Assembly (NCBI RefSeq): GCF_002994745.2
Contig: NC_037093.1
Location: forward strand, 66,669,510 to 66,733,509
Length of the DNA: 64,000 nucleotides
From: Rosa chinensis
Taxonomy: Eukaryota; Streptophyta; Magnoliopsida; Rosales; Rosaceae
Direction of reading: 5' to 3'
Under the pieces are notes generated by a model that saw only the letters and a program-made list of their open reading frames with translations, ran no database searches and was not told the origin of the DNA. A program made the position numbers and the translations under genes. Below, piece after piece: positions 33,767-45,734 of this stretch (position 1 is its first letter; every line of letters starts with the position of its first letter).

Positions 33767-35357
33767 TTGGGATGAGTGGGTACGCCTGGATCGTTTATTG
33801 AAATATACTTCTGTATTGGAAGTCTATATGCCAATTTTAAAAAACAAATAAATTGTCTTAACCGACAGAACTATACTGTATTGCAATTGAAGTCACCTAT
33901 GTGAACAGTTTATAGAATCCAATTTCCATTTATGCAATTCATTTTTGGTTTAACGTTTTTCAAATTTACGCAAAAAAATCAATCTTTTATTTGGACTATC
34001 TTAACGTGTATCTAGGAAGCTCATTCAGTTGAAGAAATTCTGAAAGGACTATGTTGCTACTTTGACAAAGCATTACCAGTTATGCTTCTTTACAAAAATG
34101 AGCGTCCGCAGTATGAGAAAGCAATTACAGATAATGTCTCTCGGTCTCTCCTTCATCTGTATATGGTGCTGAGCATCTATTACGCCTCTTTGGTATGAAC
34201 ATAGTTTGTAACTTATTAACTCCATTAGTTGTGTTCATAAATTGTGTATTTTGAAATATACTGTAATTAAAAGATCTTTTTCACCGTATTTTTGGCTTGG
34301 TATTGATTTCATTTTTTTTTTCTTAGTTGCTTCTTCTTATTTACTAAGAAACTACATGAATAATGGTTTTTATTATAAAGAAGATTGCAATTATACCTTA
34401 GTGTTACTGGCTTTCGTTGGTGAATTCCATGCGGATGCCACATGTTTTCTTTGTTAGGATGTGATGAGAATTAATTAGGAAAGGCAAGTCCTAGTTGGAC
34501 TTGGTTAGTCTTCCTAATTGGACATGGTTGATGTCAAAGTTTATTCCTATCAGGAACAGGATCTTTCTCCTGTACAAGAAGGTTTGGTTTTCCTACTACC
34601 AATTGGATTATAATTGGGGTGCCTATATATAAAGGGCATGGGTAGTAAACCAAGGCATGGTCGGTGCATACGATCATCGACAAGAGAGTGTATATCTCTT
34701 GGGTAAGGGAGCAGAGATGTTAAGAGTGAATACAGCTCTTGGGTGAGAGTGAGTTCTTGGGAAACTCTATGAGTGTGGGTGTACAAGGATTATGGTGATT
34801 TAGCTCAATCGTATCTTATACTGTAATTATTCTCATAGTGAAGAACAAGTATCTCTCGGGAGGACGTAGGCATGGATTTATGCTGAACTTCATTAAATCT
34901 CGGTGTTCTCTTATCGCTTGTCTTATGGTTTGTTTACTTTTCTATCGGTCTACTCTGTGAGCCTTGACAGGACGGATTCTAATTTAATTAACATTCTTGT
35001 ATTCATCAATAACGATGCTGATGTTGCGCGCTTGGTTGCTTACTGGAGTTTTGGCAGTTGAAGCTTTTCGATACAATAAGCTTGTTATGTAATTTTCTGG
35101 GATTTACAGTTAAACTGCCTGAGCTATTGGTTGAGGCTAACATTGAAGAGGAGACTTTGAAAGAGCTGCTGCAAAGATTGGCCAACTTTCTCAAGTACCG
35201 ACTTCAACTTTCTTCTAAATAGATAGATATTGTTTCTTCACAGTTGCGGAGGTTCTAATAACCTCATTAGTTCTGTTTCGACATCATTGTCACTCTCTGA
35301 TATATGATGTCATGTAGGTTCCTACATAAGAACCAGAGTGCATTCTTCCTCTCTTCC
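33767..35357 (+). pseudogene. MRG: MRG-family chromatin-reader gene, 5' and middle exons (broken)
   Basis: Four exon pieces with matching splice sites. 33767 to about 33806 (WDEWVRLDRLLKY) is the end of the chromo/MBT-like part. 34016-34192 (EAHSVEEILKGLCCYFDKAL..) lies in the MRG domain. 35110-35194 reads KLPELLVEANIEEETLKELL. 35318-35357 reads FLHKNQSAFFLSS and is cut by the Tat-like element. The G|TT and AA|G exon phases join correctly. Plant MRG proteins are nuclear readers of H3K4/H3K36 methylation that act with NuA4-type acetyltransferases, for example in flowering control. Breaks: an 8-bp insertion near 34140 shifts the frame, the exons between the chromo part and 34016 are missing, and large insertions sit in an intron and in the last exon. 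The N-terminus is not found. Confidence 0.85.
34452..34993 (+). mobile_element. Solo LTR (542 bp, Copia-like) in an MRG intron
   Basis: Runs TGTTAGGATG...TTAATTAACA with the TSD TTCTT at 34447-34451 and 34994-34998. A TATA-like CCTATATATAAAGG lies near 34620, as in many Copia LTRs. There is no interior and no second LTR. It sits between the MRG exons at 34016-34192 and 35110-35194. Confidence 0.85.
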
Positions 35358-36099
35358 TGTTTGACACGAAAATCCAGTATGGTACAAACTGTCTCTTTTG
35401 AATGCGTGAGCGTGCCAGCACCGTGGGGTGCAGTCGTTGGGGCATCCCTTGACCTGACTTGATCAAGCATTGTGGATGAGGAGAGCACCAACCTAGTCAC
35501 AAGGCTCTTTTCCTGCCTTCCGAGAAATGACTTCTTGCCTTACGGATAAGGGCTTTGATTGTGATCTCTCTGCGTCACCGAATTGATATTTAGTGTTGTA
35601 GACTAAGCAGAGCAATCACTGGGAAGTTTGGAGAAAGCACAGGGTTCTGCTAAAGTGAGACTTTAGCTTCGCGAGGGTTGCGAGGGCGTTACCCTTGTTT
35701 TGCTGGTAGTATCGGTGGCAGTAGCACTAATAGTCGGCTCTTGGAGAGACTAGGACTGGAAGTAGGGTCGCCGGGTTTCAACTAGGTTGAAGGTTTGCTC
35801 CGGGGAGGCTTGATAATCCGAGGGATTGATTGGTTTAAGAGTCGTCCTTGATTTGTCCTTGAAACCTGGTATTTATACCTAGGATTTTGACTGTTCCTTG
35901 CCATAGAAGGATTATTGATTGAAGTTTCCTATTCAATCTCCGTTACCTGACTCCAATAAGGGCTCGTTTTCCTTATGGGTTTCGGAATGGGCGAAGCTGT
36001 AACCCAATTCCAAGTAGACTTATTTTTGGGCCACACATATCGGCCTGTTATGCTAAATCCACTAAAGGATCTTGCCAAAATTACTTTTGGGCTTAAACA
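35358..36099 (-). repeat. Tat-like element 3' LTR (element sense)
   Basis: 742 bp, TG...CA. On the minus strand it is preceded by the polypurine tract CCTGGGGGGCAA. Confidence 0.93.
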
Positions 36100-36367
36100 T
36101 TGCCCCCCAGGCCCCGAAATAGGGCCCGCGAGAATGTAACTGATTGAAGGGGAATAAAACGACATGTCTGATGACCGAAACGATATCATTAATGAGGGTT
36201 GCGTCTATTCGCTTGGCAAAACGTCTTTTCGTCACATCATTTCCCTCACAAAATCTTTTATTTAAATCCCGCAGCCACTCCAAACCTGTCATATCAGAAA
36301 CTCTTTCAATCTCCTAAAATGTAGAAACTCTTTTGTCCCAAACAATCCTCTTTACAGAAACCCAGAA

Positions 36368-39300
36368 ATGGCTCATCCAAAGAAAATAGTTATCGATCAG
36401 GAGGAAGAACTCAACGAGAAAGCTTCTCGCTCTTGGGGAACTGGAATCGATGCCCGCTGTCGTATCCACACCAATATACAGAGACCACTGCTTCTCAGGC
36501 TCCCAAATCAACATGTCGAATTGGGCCCGGCACCATGAGATTCCATTCCAGCCGATGCTATCGCTCTCTACGGCCTACCCATCCGTCGACCCATTCCGGT
36601 CCTCGAAAGGACCCTGCAGATTTTAGCAGTTGGGGTGCGTAAAAACATCGAGTGAAAATAGGGCACTGGCCACGCTCGATCAGCGCGGCGGAGCTTTCTT
36701 GGTATCGCGAAGCACGAGCGCGAGATCTAGCTCGCTGGAACGCAGCAGGTATTACCCAAACTATTGATTTATGCTTTCGCCTTCCTCACGGTGGCAATCG
36801 CTCGCCACTCGCTGCCTTCCTTTGTTTTTGGAATACTGCCACCAACACCTTTGATTTCCGATTTGGCCAAAAGAGTATTATATTATTGGATATTCTTACC
36901 ATTACTGGATTGCCCATCGATGGTGAGCCCTATCTGCATGGCCAATTCGATTCTGACAACTTCTCATCAACCATGGCCCAAACTGGTCGCGACGTTCATA
37001 GCAGCTCCTATCTGCGGTGGCTAGCCTATTACCACAAAGAACACAATGCGACTGGTGGCATTGCTTTTCTGGAGTATTGGCTCTGCAGGTTCATCTTCTG
37101 TATCTCCGCCAATAAGCCCACTGGTCCTTGGACTTTCCTGGCCACAGCCCTCTACAACAGCCGCCGCGTGGGGTTAGGACAACCAATGTTGGGTGCCCTC
37201 TACCGTACTCTATACCAGGCCACCATGCATCCTTTCGAGACTAGCATTTCTGGCCCTTTTTGGATCCTTGATTTCTGGATTCAAACTTACTTTCCATTCT
37301 TCCGCCACGACAATATTTCATTGCTACCACCGGCTGATGCCCTTCTTGGTCAATGGCTTTGTCGCGAAGCGAGGTACACATCCCCACCCTATTTTGAGTG
37401 TTTCTCATATTTGTACCTCCTACATGAAATGCCTTACTGCGACTTAGTACTCAATAGGAGATTCCCCACTCCTCTTGAAAATGGGTTCCTTCTTGGGGCT
37501 CCTAATTATAGTGATCGCGCGCGCTTGGCTTTTCGCAGCGCGATCTCCTGTTCAGACATTAGACTCAGTTATGAGCTTTACGCTCCCAACCACTTCACTC
37601 GCTAGTTTGGTCTTATCCAACTAGTGTCATTCCCCCTATATGATGCTTGGAACTACAACACTTCTTAGCGCAGAATTGGCCCCTTGACTGGGCCTCCGCC
37701 AGTACAAAGCATGCTTGTACTAGTTGATCTCCCTGACTGGGCTAATAACATCGTCCCCGTGGATGGGACTGCTAAAGATTATGATCAATGGTGGTCAGAA
37801 GTTTCCGTCAACTGCTGGAGACAAAGGGATGACGAGCTCTTCGCGACCATTTTTGAAGAGCTGAGATATCCTTATGATGCTGATACCGAGTTACTTGCTC
37901 GCTTTCCTGAAGATAAGGTGCGACCTCTGCTACCTGAACCGGCTCTGCTACCCGCGCGAGCCCCGCACTCGGTCCAGGCTGGGATTGTCATTCGTGAGCC
38001 TCCCCAAGAGATAATTGTCTTATATTTTTTACTTTATGTCTGCTTTTCCCTTTTAACTCACATTTTGTTGGATCAGGGAAGTGTGCCACCCTCTGGCGGT
38101 CGTGCAGTTAATGCTTCTCCGGCCACTGGTCAGGCAGCGAAGAAGAAAGTGATAGTGACGGAGCCTGAAGTCGAAGACTCTTCCTCTGACGATGATGACC
38201 CACAAATAGTAAGGCTCTTGTCTTAAAATCTCATAATTCTGATAGCTTCTTCGAAGCTTATTTTGACTTTACTTTAATCCTGGCAGATTACTGCCGCTTT
38301 AGCCCGCAAACGCAATCGTGTTGATCCCTGGACTGATCCATGGGCAGAAGATGAACTAGTCGCTGATCGACTGGTAATACTCATCTAAATGTGCCATGAC
38401 GTTTTGTTTTGTTATGTTTGACTCTATAATACTCCTCCTCTGCAGGTTCGTCGTAGGTCATCAAGGCAAGTTAGGGAAGGATCCTCCACTGCTGGCGAAG
38501 GTGTGTCTAGTTCGCAAGTCCAAGAGCCAAATGGTTCTAATAATCCTCCATCTCCAACTGCAAACAATATGCAGTTAGCTCTGGTCCCAACACAGGTTAT
38601 AGATGACAGCTCGCCTGAGGTTGAAGAAAGAATGTCGCTCCCAAACACATCCCATGGGCAACCAACTGCATCCCTCCTTCTGGGACAGGCAGCGCCTGAT
38701 TCAGTTCCAACGTCCGGTGAGATTGCCCAGGAACCTGTGCCAACAGCAATTCTTCGCGAGCCACCTGTTGAAGAGGTACCTCTCTTAACAAAATGTTTTA
38801 TCATTAAACCCCTGGCTTGGTTATTCTGACAATGCCTCCTTCTAGGACCCAAATGTTATTCCATACGAGGAAGCGGCTGTAATAGCCGGAGAGATAGTGG
38901 CCGAGAATCCTGCTGAACCCGTCCTCAATGTGGTTGGTCAGGAGCCTGCCCCCCATGCCCCACAAGCCATTGAAGCCAGGGGAGTAGGGGAAAACCCTGA
39001 GTCATTGCCAGAGGCAATACCTGTTGCGGAGCCTCTTGAGGCCCCTTTTGTCGCTGAGCAACCGTCTCCATCCACTTTAGAACGGCTAGCTCGTATGCTC
39101 GAAGTAACCCCTCCTGGGGTGGTAGATGATGCCAGAGAAGGCCTTTGTCGCCTTCTGGGCCCTGATATTCTAATTCCTGGTGCTCCCGCAAGAGTTTTGG
39201 AGTATCTAAGGGTACTTCTTCGCGAGGGGGCTATCACTGAAGACCAATTTCAAGAGGTTGTCCAGCTGCTGCAGGATTTTCCCCAAGGTCGTGACCGTGC

Positions 39301-39653
39301 AAGCCAGGCAGACCGAAACACACTACCAGACTCTTGCTCAACAGACGGATACTGCGCGTGATTTCTTGGGTGACCGGGCTAATCTCATCAGGGATCTGAC
39401 TCTCGAGAGAAACCACCTGCGAACCCAAATCCAGGATCTTCAGGCCCAATTAACTGATGTGACCGCTAGGCTAGCCCATGCGGAACCTCAATTGGAGCAG
39501 CCCCTTGCCGCTTTCGAGACGCTGACCCATGACCTGGCCCAAGCTCGTGTAGCAGCCGAACAGGCCTCACAAGCTGCCGCTGATGCTAGCTTTCGCCTGG
39601 ATGAACTTTTCCTCCGCTTAACTCATGCAGGCCGGGGACTTTTAGGCCTCTGA
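36368..39653 (+). pseudogene. Antisense plant-mobile-domain (PMD) gene carried by the Tat-like element
   Basis: Encoded opposite to gag-pol. The N-terminus from ATG 36368 (MAHPKKIVIDQEEE) leads to a PMD-like block at 36652-37605 (SAAELSWYREARARDLARWNAAGI, ILTITGLPIDGEPY, YLRWLAYYHK). An acidic tail, three GT...AG introns (38209-38286, 38374-38445, 38776-38845) and a C-terminal coiled coil at 39290-39653 (LTLERNHLRTQIQDLQAQL) follow. Breaks are TGA at 36536, a 1-bp shift near 36653, TAG at 37603 and 37666, and a shift near 39290. The segment at 38010-38076 looks like a further intron with a mutated donor. PMD proteins such as MAIN/MAIL are nuclear and affect silencing and splicing of transposons. 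Antisense extra frames are reported for Tat elements. The role here is inference. Confidence 0.78.
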
Positions 39654-40993
39654 TATTAGGCCCATTAATTTGTATGAACAATATTACTACCAATAAATTA
39701 ATTATTTAGCCCACTTTGTTGGCCCAAATTTATTTTATCTCGTAGGCAATAGTTATGTTCAATTTTTGCTTTAACTGCACAAAAACAATTTCAAAAAGAT
39801 AATCTCGAAAAGGAGTAGTTACCTCATTGGAGACCGCTCTCTCGTCCACGCGTATTCAATTCCGTTTATTTTCGAGATCTCAGCATTGAATTCTATTGAT
39901 ATTCCCATTGATGGCATTGAAACATCTTCAACTACCCATATCCAAGGGTTGAGGCCACTGAGGCAGGCCTCTATAAATATCAATACTTTGGAAAGATGAA
40001 AACTTACACAAACATGGCTTACCCAGAAATGACCTTGCAGGCCTTTCTCCTCTTCCTTCTATTTCTCAAATCTTCTCCATACGATCTCGCCCTTAGCCTC
40101 TAGATCTTAGGCATTATGGCTTAATCTCACTGCCTGGGTAGGCCTTATGGCCTAATCTCAGGCAACCTCGTGTCTTTGGTCTATGAAAGCCTGGATGGAA
40201 CATCCTAGGTTTTGGGTAGGTTGAAGAACACAAGGAGCTCCTAACGTGGGGCACCACATGCTGGGGAGTCCCTCTCCTCAAATTTCTCTGCGCGGAGCAA
40301 AGCGAAGAAGGGCAAAAAGCCACTCGAGGTCGACTGTTCTTCTTCCGCAGCCTACCTCCGGGGTCTGATGAGCCGACTTCTGTTTTCCCACCTGGAGGTA
40401 GGTAAGGCAACTGGGTCGCACTCCAGCGCTGATTCTGTCTCCATCCCGGAGGATAACCAACTGGAAGGGTTGCGATGGATTTTTTCCTTCCCTCTTCTTC
40501 CAGTACAAATGATAGCAGCTGCGACTCAGATCATAGGAGGGTGAAGAGAGGAAGAGTAAGAGTGAATATCTCATCAACCCTTCTTGCCGCAAGATCCGGA
40601 AGCTCATAGAAGACATGAATCCTTACTAGTTGTTTTAGCCACTTTCTGGCTTTGTATATCGTAAATGTAATTTTCTTGAACACATTGTGTTGCTTTTGGC
40701 CGCAAAGCCACTTCATGAATGAAAGATTCAAAATTTTCTTATTTGCTAAAAACAATATGATATAATAAGGCCTCTGGTATCGGCCCTTACACACATTCCT
40801 AACACATATTGTCAAGGATATTGAACGAAAATGTACAAAAAACTTCCCAGATGCAAGCAAAAAATAATGGCCACTATGAAGGCCTTTATGCAGAGAGTGT
40901 TGCCCCCCTAGTGTTCGTAGGCGGAGCGAAGACAGGTGAACGAGGCCACAATGACAAGGCCTAATTACAAGGGATGAGGCGAGCCAAAGGACA
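39654..40993. other. Tat-like element spacer between the PMD gene and integrase
   Basis: About 1.3 kb with no recognisable domain on either strand. 40081-40280 has short GC-rich repeats (GCCTTATGGC, GCATTATGGC). TATAAAT at 39971 on the plus strand faces away from the PMD gene. A promoter for the antisense gene would be expected on the other side, near or in the LTR. Confidence 0.5.
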
Positions 40994-42280
40994 CTATGTT
41001 TGCCCCCTTGTCCGTGCAACGGAAGAATCTAGGGGATCTTCAAATTCCCAAACGCTGGGGTAGTATTTCTTTAAGAACTTGCCATTGATAGGATTGCGGT
41101 GGAGGTCGCCATCCAAATCTTTGAGGTGAAAAGCCCCACGTTCTAGAATTCTATGAATCACAAAGGGCCCTTCCCAGTGTGGGGTCCATTTACCACGACC
41201 GGTCAACTTCTCACCAAATGGAAGGACTACCTTCCAAACGAGCTCGCCCTCTTTGTAACTGCGGCCGCGAGTTCTCTTATCGTAGGCGCGAGCGATGTGT
41301 TGCTTATCCATCACTAAGTTGTCCAAAGCCTCTAAGCGCTGTCCGCTAAGGTCTTCGTGCTCCTGCCACATGGCCTGGACGTAGTCATCACCAATCAAAT
41401 GATGTTGATCTTGGACGCGTAGGGAGTGAACATTGATCTCCAGAGGTAAAACCGCGTAGTGACCAAACATGAGTGCATAGGGCATTGTGGCAGTAGGAGT
41501 TCGCTTTCAAGTGCGATAGGCCCACAACGTTTCATACAATGTCTCGTGCCATTGGCGAGGGTTTTCAACAAGTATCTTCTTTAGTAGGGTAATGATAATC
41601 TTGTTACTGGCCTCTGCTTGACCATTAGACTGAGCGTAATAAGGTGTGCTGTGGAGAAACTGGATGCCGAAGTCGTTGACGAGCTGCTCCACATCACCAC
41701 CCATAAATGCTGCCCCCCTATCCGATACTAACACCTCGAGGACGCCAAACCTGCATATAATATTTTGAAAGATGAATTGGAGAATGGTTGCTCCAGAGGC
41801 CTCCTTCAAAGGTTCAGCTTCCACCCATTTAGTGAAGAAATTCATAGCGACGATGATGAACTTGTGTTGGAATGACGAATGGGGATGAATCATGCCAATC
41901 AAGTCCAATGCCCAGCCTCGTGCAGGCCAATGTTTAATAATAGGCTGCATGGGAATATTGGGAATATGCTGAACTGGTCCATGAGTCTGGCAATCCTGAC
42001 AGCCTTTCGCGAACATGATACAGTCTTTTCAAATGTTGGGCCAATAATACCCATGTCGCCTGATGAGCCAACACATCTTTGGACCCGCTTGATGGGCTCC
42101 ACATACGCCGACATGTGCTTCTCGCATCAAACGCTTCGCATCGCGGCCAAACACACACCGGAAATCTATGCCATCTTCGCCGCGTTGGCACAGCTCATCG
42201 CCTCTGAGGAAGTAATTTAAGGCAAGCAAACGAGTCTTCCTATCTGCAGCGGTGTCTGGTTGCTTTAGGTAAGCAATCAA
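40994..42280 (-). pseudogene. Tat-like element integrase with two in-frame stops
   Basis: One minus-strand frame in three pieces. 42280-42029 is the zinc-binding H..H..C..C start (REAHVGVCGAHQAGPK, continuing to CQDCQ). 42016-41507 is the catalytic core, with ARGWALDLIGMIHP (first Asp), LVSDRGAAFMG (second Asp) and SNGQAEASNK (Glu). 41485-40994 is the C-terminal region, with PHWEGPFVIHRIL. Stops at 42029-42031 and 41507-41509 separate them. The catalytic residues are intact, but the protein cannot be made whole. It would insert element cDNA into the genome. Confidence 0.9.
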
Positions 42281-42289
42281 AGGGATGCG

Positions 42290-43033
42290 CTAGTCTATAT
42301 CAATAGGTTCGAGGACCGCGACGACTGGATCGTCTGGCGGGTCAGGTGGCGGGAGCCAAGAAGGCAGCGTGCGTCGTTCAACTTTCAGGATTCTCTCGCG
42401 AACCCCATACTTCAAAGTAATGCTCGTAGCCAGTTGAGCAAGTTCGTTGGCCGCAAAGTTGCACTCGCGAGGAATATATTCCAAATCCACGTCATTGAAT
42501 TGATCTAGAAGTTCAATGGCGCGATTCAAATATGGTACAAGCAAGCAGCTCACACACCTGTACTTTTCTTGAAGTTGATTTATGACAAGCAAAGAATCAC
42601 CGTGTACTTGGACATCTCTTACTCCTAGCTTCAGTAACACTTCTAGGCCAATAATGAGGGCCTCATACTCTGCTTGATTATTGGTGCACTTAAACTCCAA
42701 TTGGAAAGAATAAGAAAAACGATCGCCCGTTGGGTTTTCCAGAACAATCCCTGCCCCTGCTAGTGTTTCTGTTCTTGAGCCATCAAAAAATAATATCCAG
42801 GTTTGAAGGGAGATTGTGGCTTGATACCAAATAGCATATTCTGGAATGCGCGAAAAATCTGGGCGAGTTATGGTTGCGGGCGCGATCTCTAACTCTTTCA
42901 CCTTGGGGACATCCAACATAGGGTGATGTGCTAGAAAGTCTGCGATGGCTTGTCCCTTCACTGCTTTCTGTGGAATGTATTGTAGCGAGAATTCGGATAA
43001 GGCCAGTACCCACTTGCCAATACGACCTCGCAA
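42290..43033 (-). pseudogene. Tat-like second RNase H (archaeal-type, aRNH) and linker
   Basis: The minus frame contains SLQYIPQKAVKGQAIADFLA and then WILFFDGSRTETLAGAGIVL, NNQAEYEALIIGLEVLLKLG and VHGDSLLVINQLQEKYRC. These are the RNase H catalytic Asp, Glu and Asp positions of the extra domain that marks the Tat/Ogre lineage. The original RNase H lies upstream in element sense, broken by solo LTR 3. A TAG (42290-42292) ends the frame, where a Trp codon would fit. Confidence 0.88.
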
Positions 43034-44204
43034 AATAGGTAGCTACAACATGTACTTAACCAGGTCGGTTTGAGAGATAATGCAAGTGGTAAAAGATAAC
43101 ATGTAGTGTCGCAACTTGCATGCTAAGAAGTACAATGTAAGACACAATTTTTCCATGGAAGTATATGTGAAGACCCGAAATTTTCAGTTAAATATTTTGT
43201 AATTCAATGTTTGCTTAATTATATGAATTATGAATTGTAGGCTTGAGTCGTATGACGATGTATGAGGAATTTGGTTTTGAATGATTTTATTTTCGAAACT
43301 AACGTTATTTAGGGGGTCGTGAAAATCGACTTTTTATACCTAGAATTTGGAAAAACTTCCTTCACGAAAGTTGTAGAGCCCGTCGATACGAGTTCGTGCA
43401 TATGCGGAACGCAAGAATCGGAGTTCGTATGAAGAAGTTATAGCATTTGGAAAAGTTGCCAAATTGGGTATATATATAAATGGAAAGTTTCCAAATTTAG
43501 GGTTTCCATTTTGGGCAGCCGACCTCTCTCTCTCCTCTCCCCCGAAACCGAAAACAGAGCATAACTTCTCCGGCCATTTTCTCACAGCTCCGGCCATCGT
43601 TTGAGGTGAAACCAAGCCCAGATCGACTAGCCTCCTTCCTGTGAGTCGATTGGTGGTCACTATTTACCCTCTCGTGGAGGCTACGCGGCGGTGGAGCTCG
43701 AAATCGGTCCGAGCCCGAAAACTACCAGCTGCGATTTCTCCAAGCTCCGGCCACGAAAACTCGAGGTTCTTCGCTTGTTGAACTCGCCTCAACTTTCTAA
43801 ACAAGCACCAAGAAGGATCGGACCTGAAGCGATTGATTTCACGTTGAACGGAGCCTCATCGAAAAACTGGAGAAATTCCGGCCAAATCGGACTGTTTTAG
43901 GTAATTTCGACCACTTCCACTCATTTTCTGACTTCGTGCTAGTTATGAAAATTTCTCAGATCGATGAAACGAAGAGGAGTAGCTTGGCCCCGACGTTGTT
44001 GGCGGTGGTCGACGGCGGCTCTGCCTCTAACTCCGGCGGCCTTTTTCTGCCACTTCCGGGGGTCCCAAGGGCAGTTTCTGCCAATTTTTATGTTCTACAT
44101 GTTCATACGATCATTACGATATATAGCATGTGAATTTTGGAGATCGTATGTTTAAGTTTTGAATCTTTACATTTCGATCGTTCGATTTGTGATCTGTGAA
44201 GATC

Positions 44205-44515
44205 AAACCGTCTGATGGACTTGTAGTTTTATTATGTTGATCGTATGACTGTCCCGATGACTTCGTGTGGTCATGGGCGAAGATCCGACCATTGGATCTT
44301 CGTATAATTGTGAAATAGTAATTTGGAAGGCGATTTGTGAGAATCCGACTGTCGGATTTTCATATAAATTTGTGGAGATGTTAGTAAAGGCGATTCAGGA
44401 AGATCCGACCGTTGGATCTTCGTGATAATTTAGGAGGATGATCCTAAGGGCGATCTGTGAGGATCCGACCGTTGGATCATCGTTTAATTTTGATCCGACC
44501 GTTAGATCATCGTTA
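44205..44515. repeat. Array of ATCCGACCGTTGGATC units in solo LTR 3
   Basis: GATCCGACCGTTGGATCTTCGT and variants recur about six times at intervals of roughly 60 bp (near 44205, 44285, 44345, 44405, 44465 and 44490). Each core is a near-palindrome (GATCCGAC.GTTGGATC). Confidence 0.85.
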
Positions 44516-45089
44516 TTTATGTTGTGAGTTGTTGGCTAAATTCAAGTCACATTTGATTAGGTGTTTGACGGTTTGATTTGGCGGACGATTTGTGTTTCAT
44601 ATTTCGAGCTGTTAAGAAGACGCAGCAGGATTAGAGGTGAGTAAATCTCACATGGTTCATTTACGAACCGAATTTCCTTATTGCACAATTAATTGTTATG
44701 TGTGGGAAAATGGTTTTAAGAAAATGAGATTTAAAGTACATAAGAAAATGAATTTCTTGGTTTTACTACGTGTGAACTATAGTTGGTATTAGTAGTCATT
44801 CCTGAGTGGATGATTACGTATATATATATTTACATGATTTTATACGGAATGGTGTGACATTGAAATATGTGGTTTTTGATGATTTCTATTGTTGAAAGAG
44901 TGATTTGGAGTTGTGATGTGACAATTGTGAGTCGGAAGGTTTCTGTGGTAAACCTGGGTTTGTTCTGAGGGCCTAATGGTCTGAAGTCTGAAGGTTACAG
45001 TGGTAACCTGGGTGTAAAGATATCGTAAAGGTGAACCTAGGCCAAGGTGACACGTTACGATTTAGCTAGAGCTCTAGTTTGTCCACCTT

Positions 45090-45265
45090 TGTGTGACATG
45101 AAGGCAGCGAGTTGAATTAATCGTGATCATGAACACAGGTTGGAGAGTGTGACATGAAAGCAGAGAGTTGAATTACTCGTGATCATGAACACGGGTTGGA
45201 GAGTTTGTCTTCCATTGTGTGACATGAAAGCAGCGAGTTGGGTTACTCGTGATCATGGACACGGG
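45090..45265. repeat. Three 60-bp tandem units in solo LTR 3
   Basis: GTGTGACATGAA.GCAG.GAGTTG, then ACTCGTGATCATG.ACACGGG, repeats at about 45093, 45147 and 45218. Confidence 0.85.
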
Positions 45266-45734
45266 ATGAAGGTTATGAGGTGTCGAGTGGAGAGACTTTA
45301 TTTGAAATGGTTTGAGTTTGTTAATGAATGTTTGATTTGGGTTGAAAATGTTGTGATTTATTAAATCAATCGTTCATTCTTATTTACTCACGAGCTTTGC
45401 AAAAAGCTTACCGGGTTTTGTGTTGTTGCAATCCCGGTACACTATTCAAACGGTGTAGCGGAAAATCCTGCAGGTCAGGATAATCAGGGTCGAGAGCGAG
45501 CTGTGTAGGGCAGCGGGTTTGACATCAGCACTTAGTCTATTTTGGTTTGTTTTATGTTTTGTGAGACGCTGGTTAAGAAAAAAATTCAGGACGTTATTTG
45601 TATTGGTTATTATTCATGTTTCGGATTTGAAATTGTTATTCAAAATTCGGGGCGTGACAGTATACCTGGTTTCGCAATCTGTTAGTGTCCTACTGAGGTA
45701 AAAAAATGGCATGCTCGACACCTTCCTCATCATC

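Larger units (their letters stand above)
43166..45659 (+). mobile_element. Solo LTR 3 (2.5 kb, Gypsy-like) inside the Tat-like element
   Basis: Starts TGTGAAGACCCGAAATTTTC and ends CGGGGCGTGACA, with a perfect TSD GTATA (43161-43165 and 45660-45664). It interrupts the first RNase H. The ends and internal phrases match solo LTR 2. It contains two tandem arrays, listed separately. Short plus-strand frames inside (43691-43900, 45179-45364) have no recognisable features. Confidence 0.88.
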
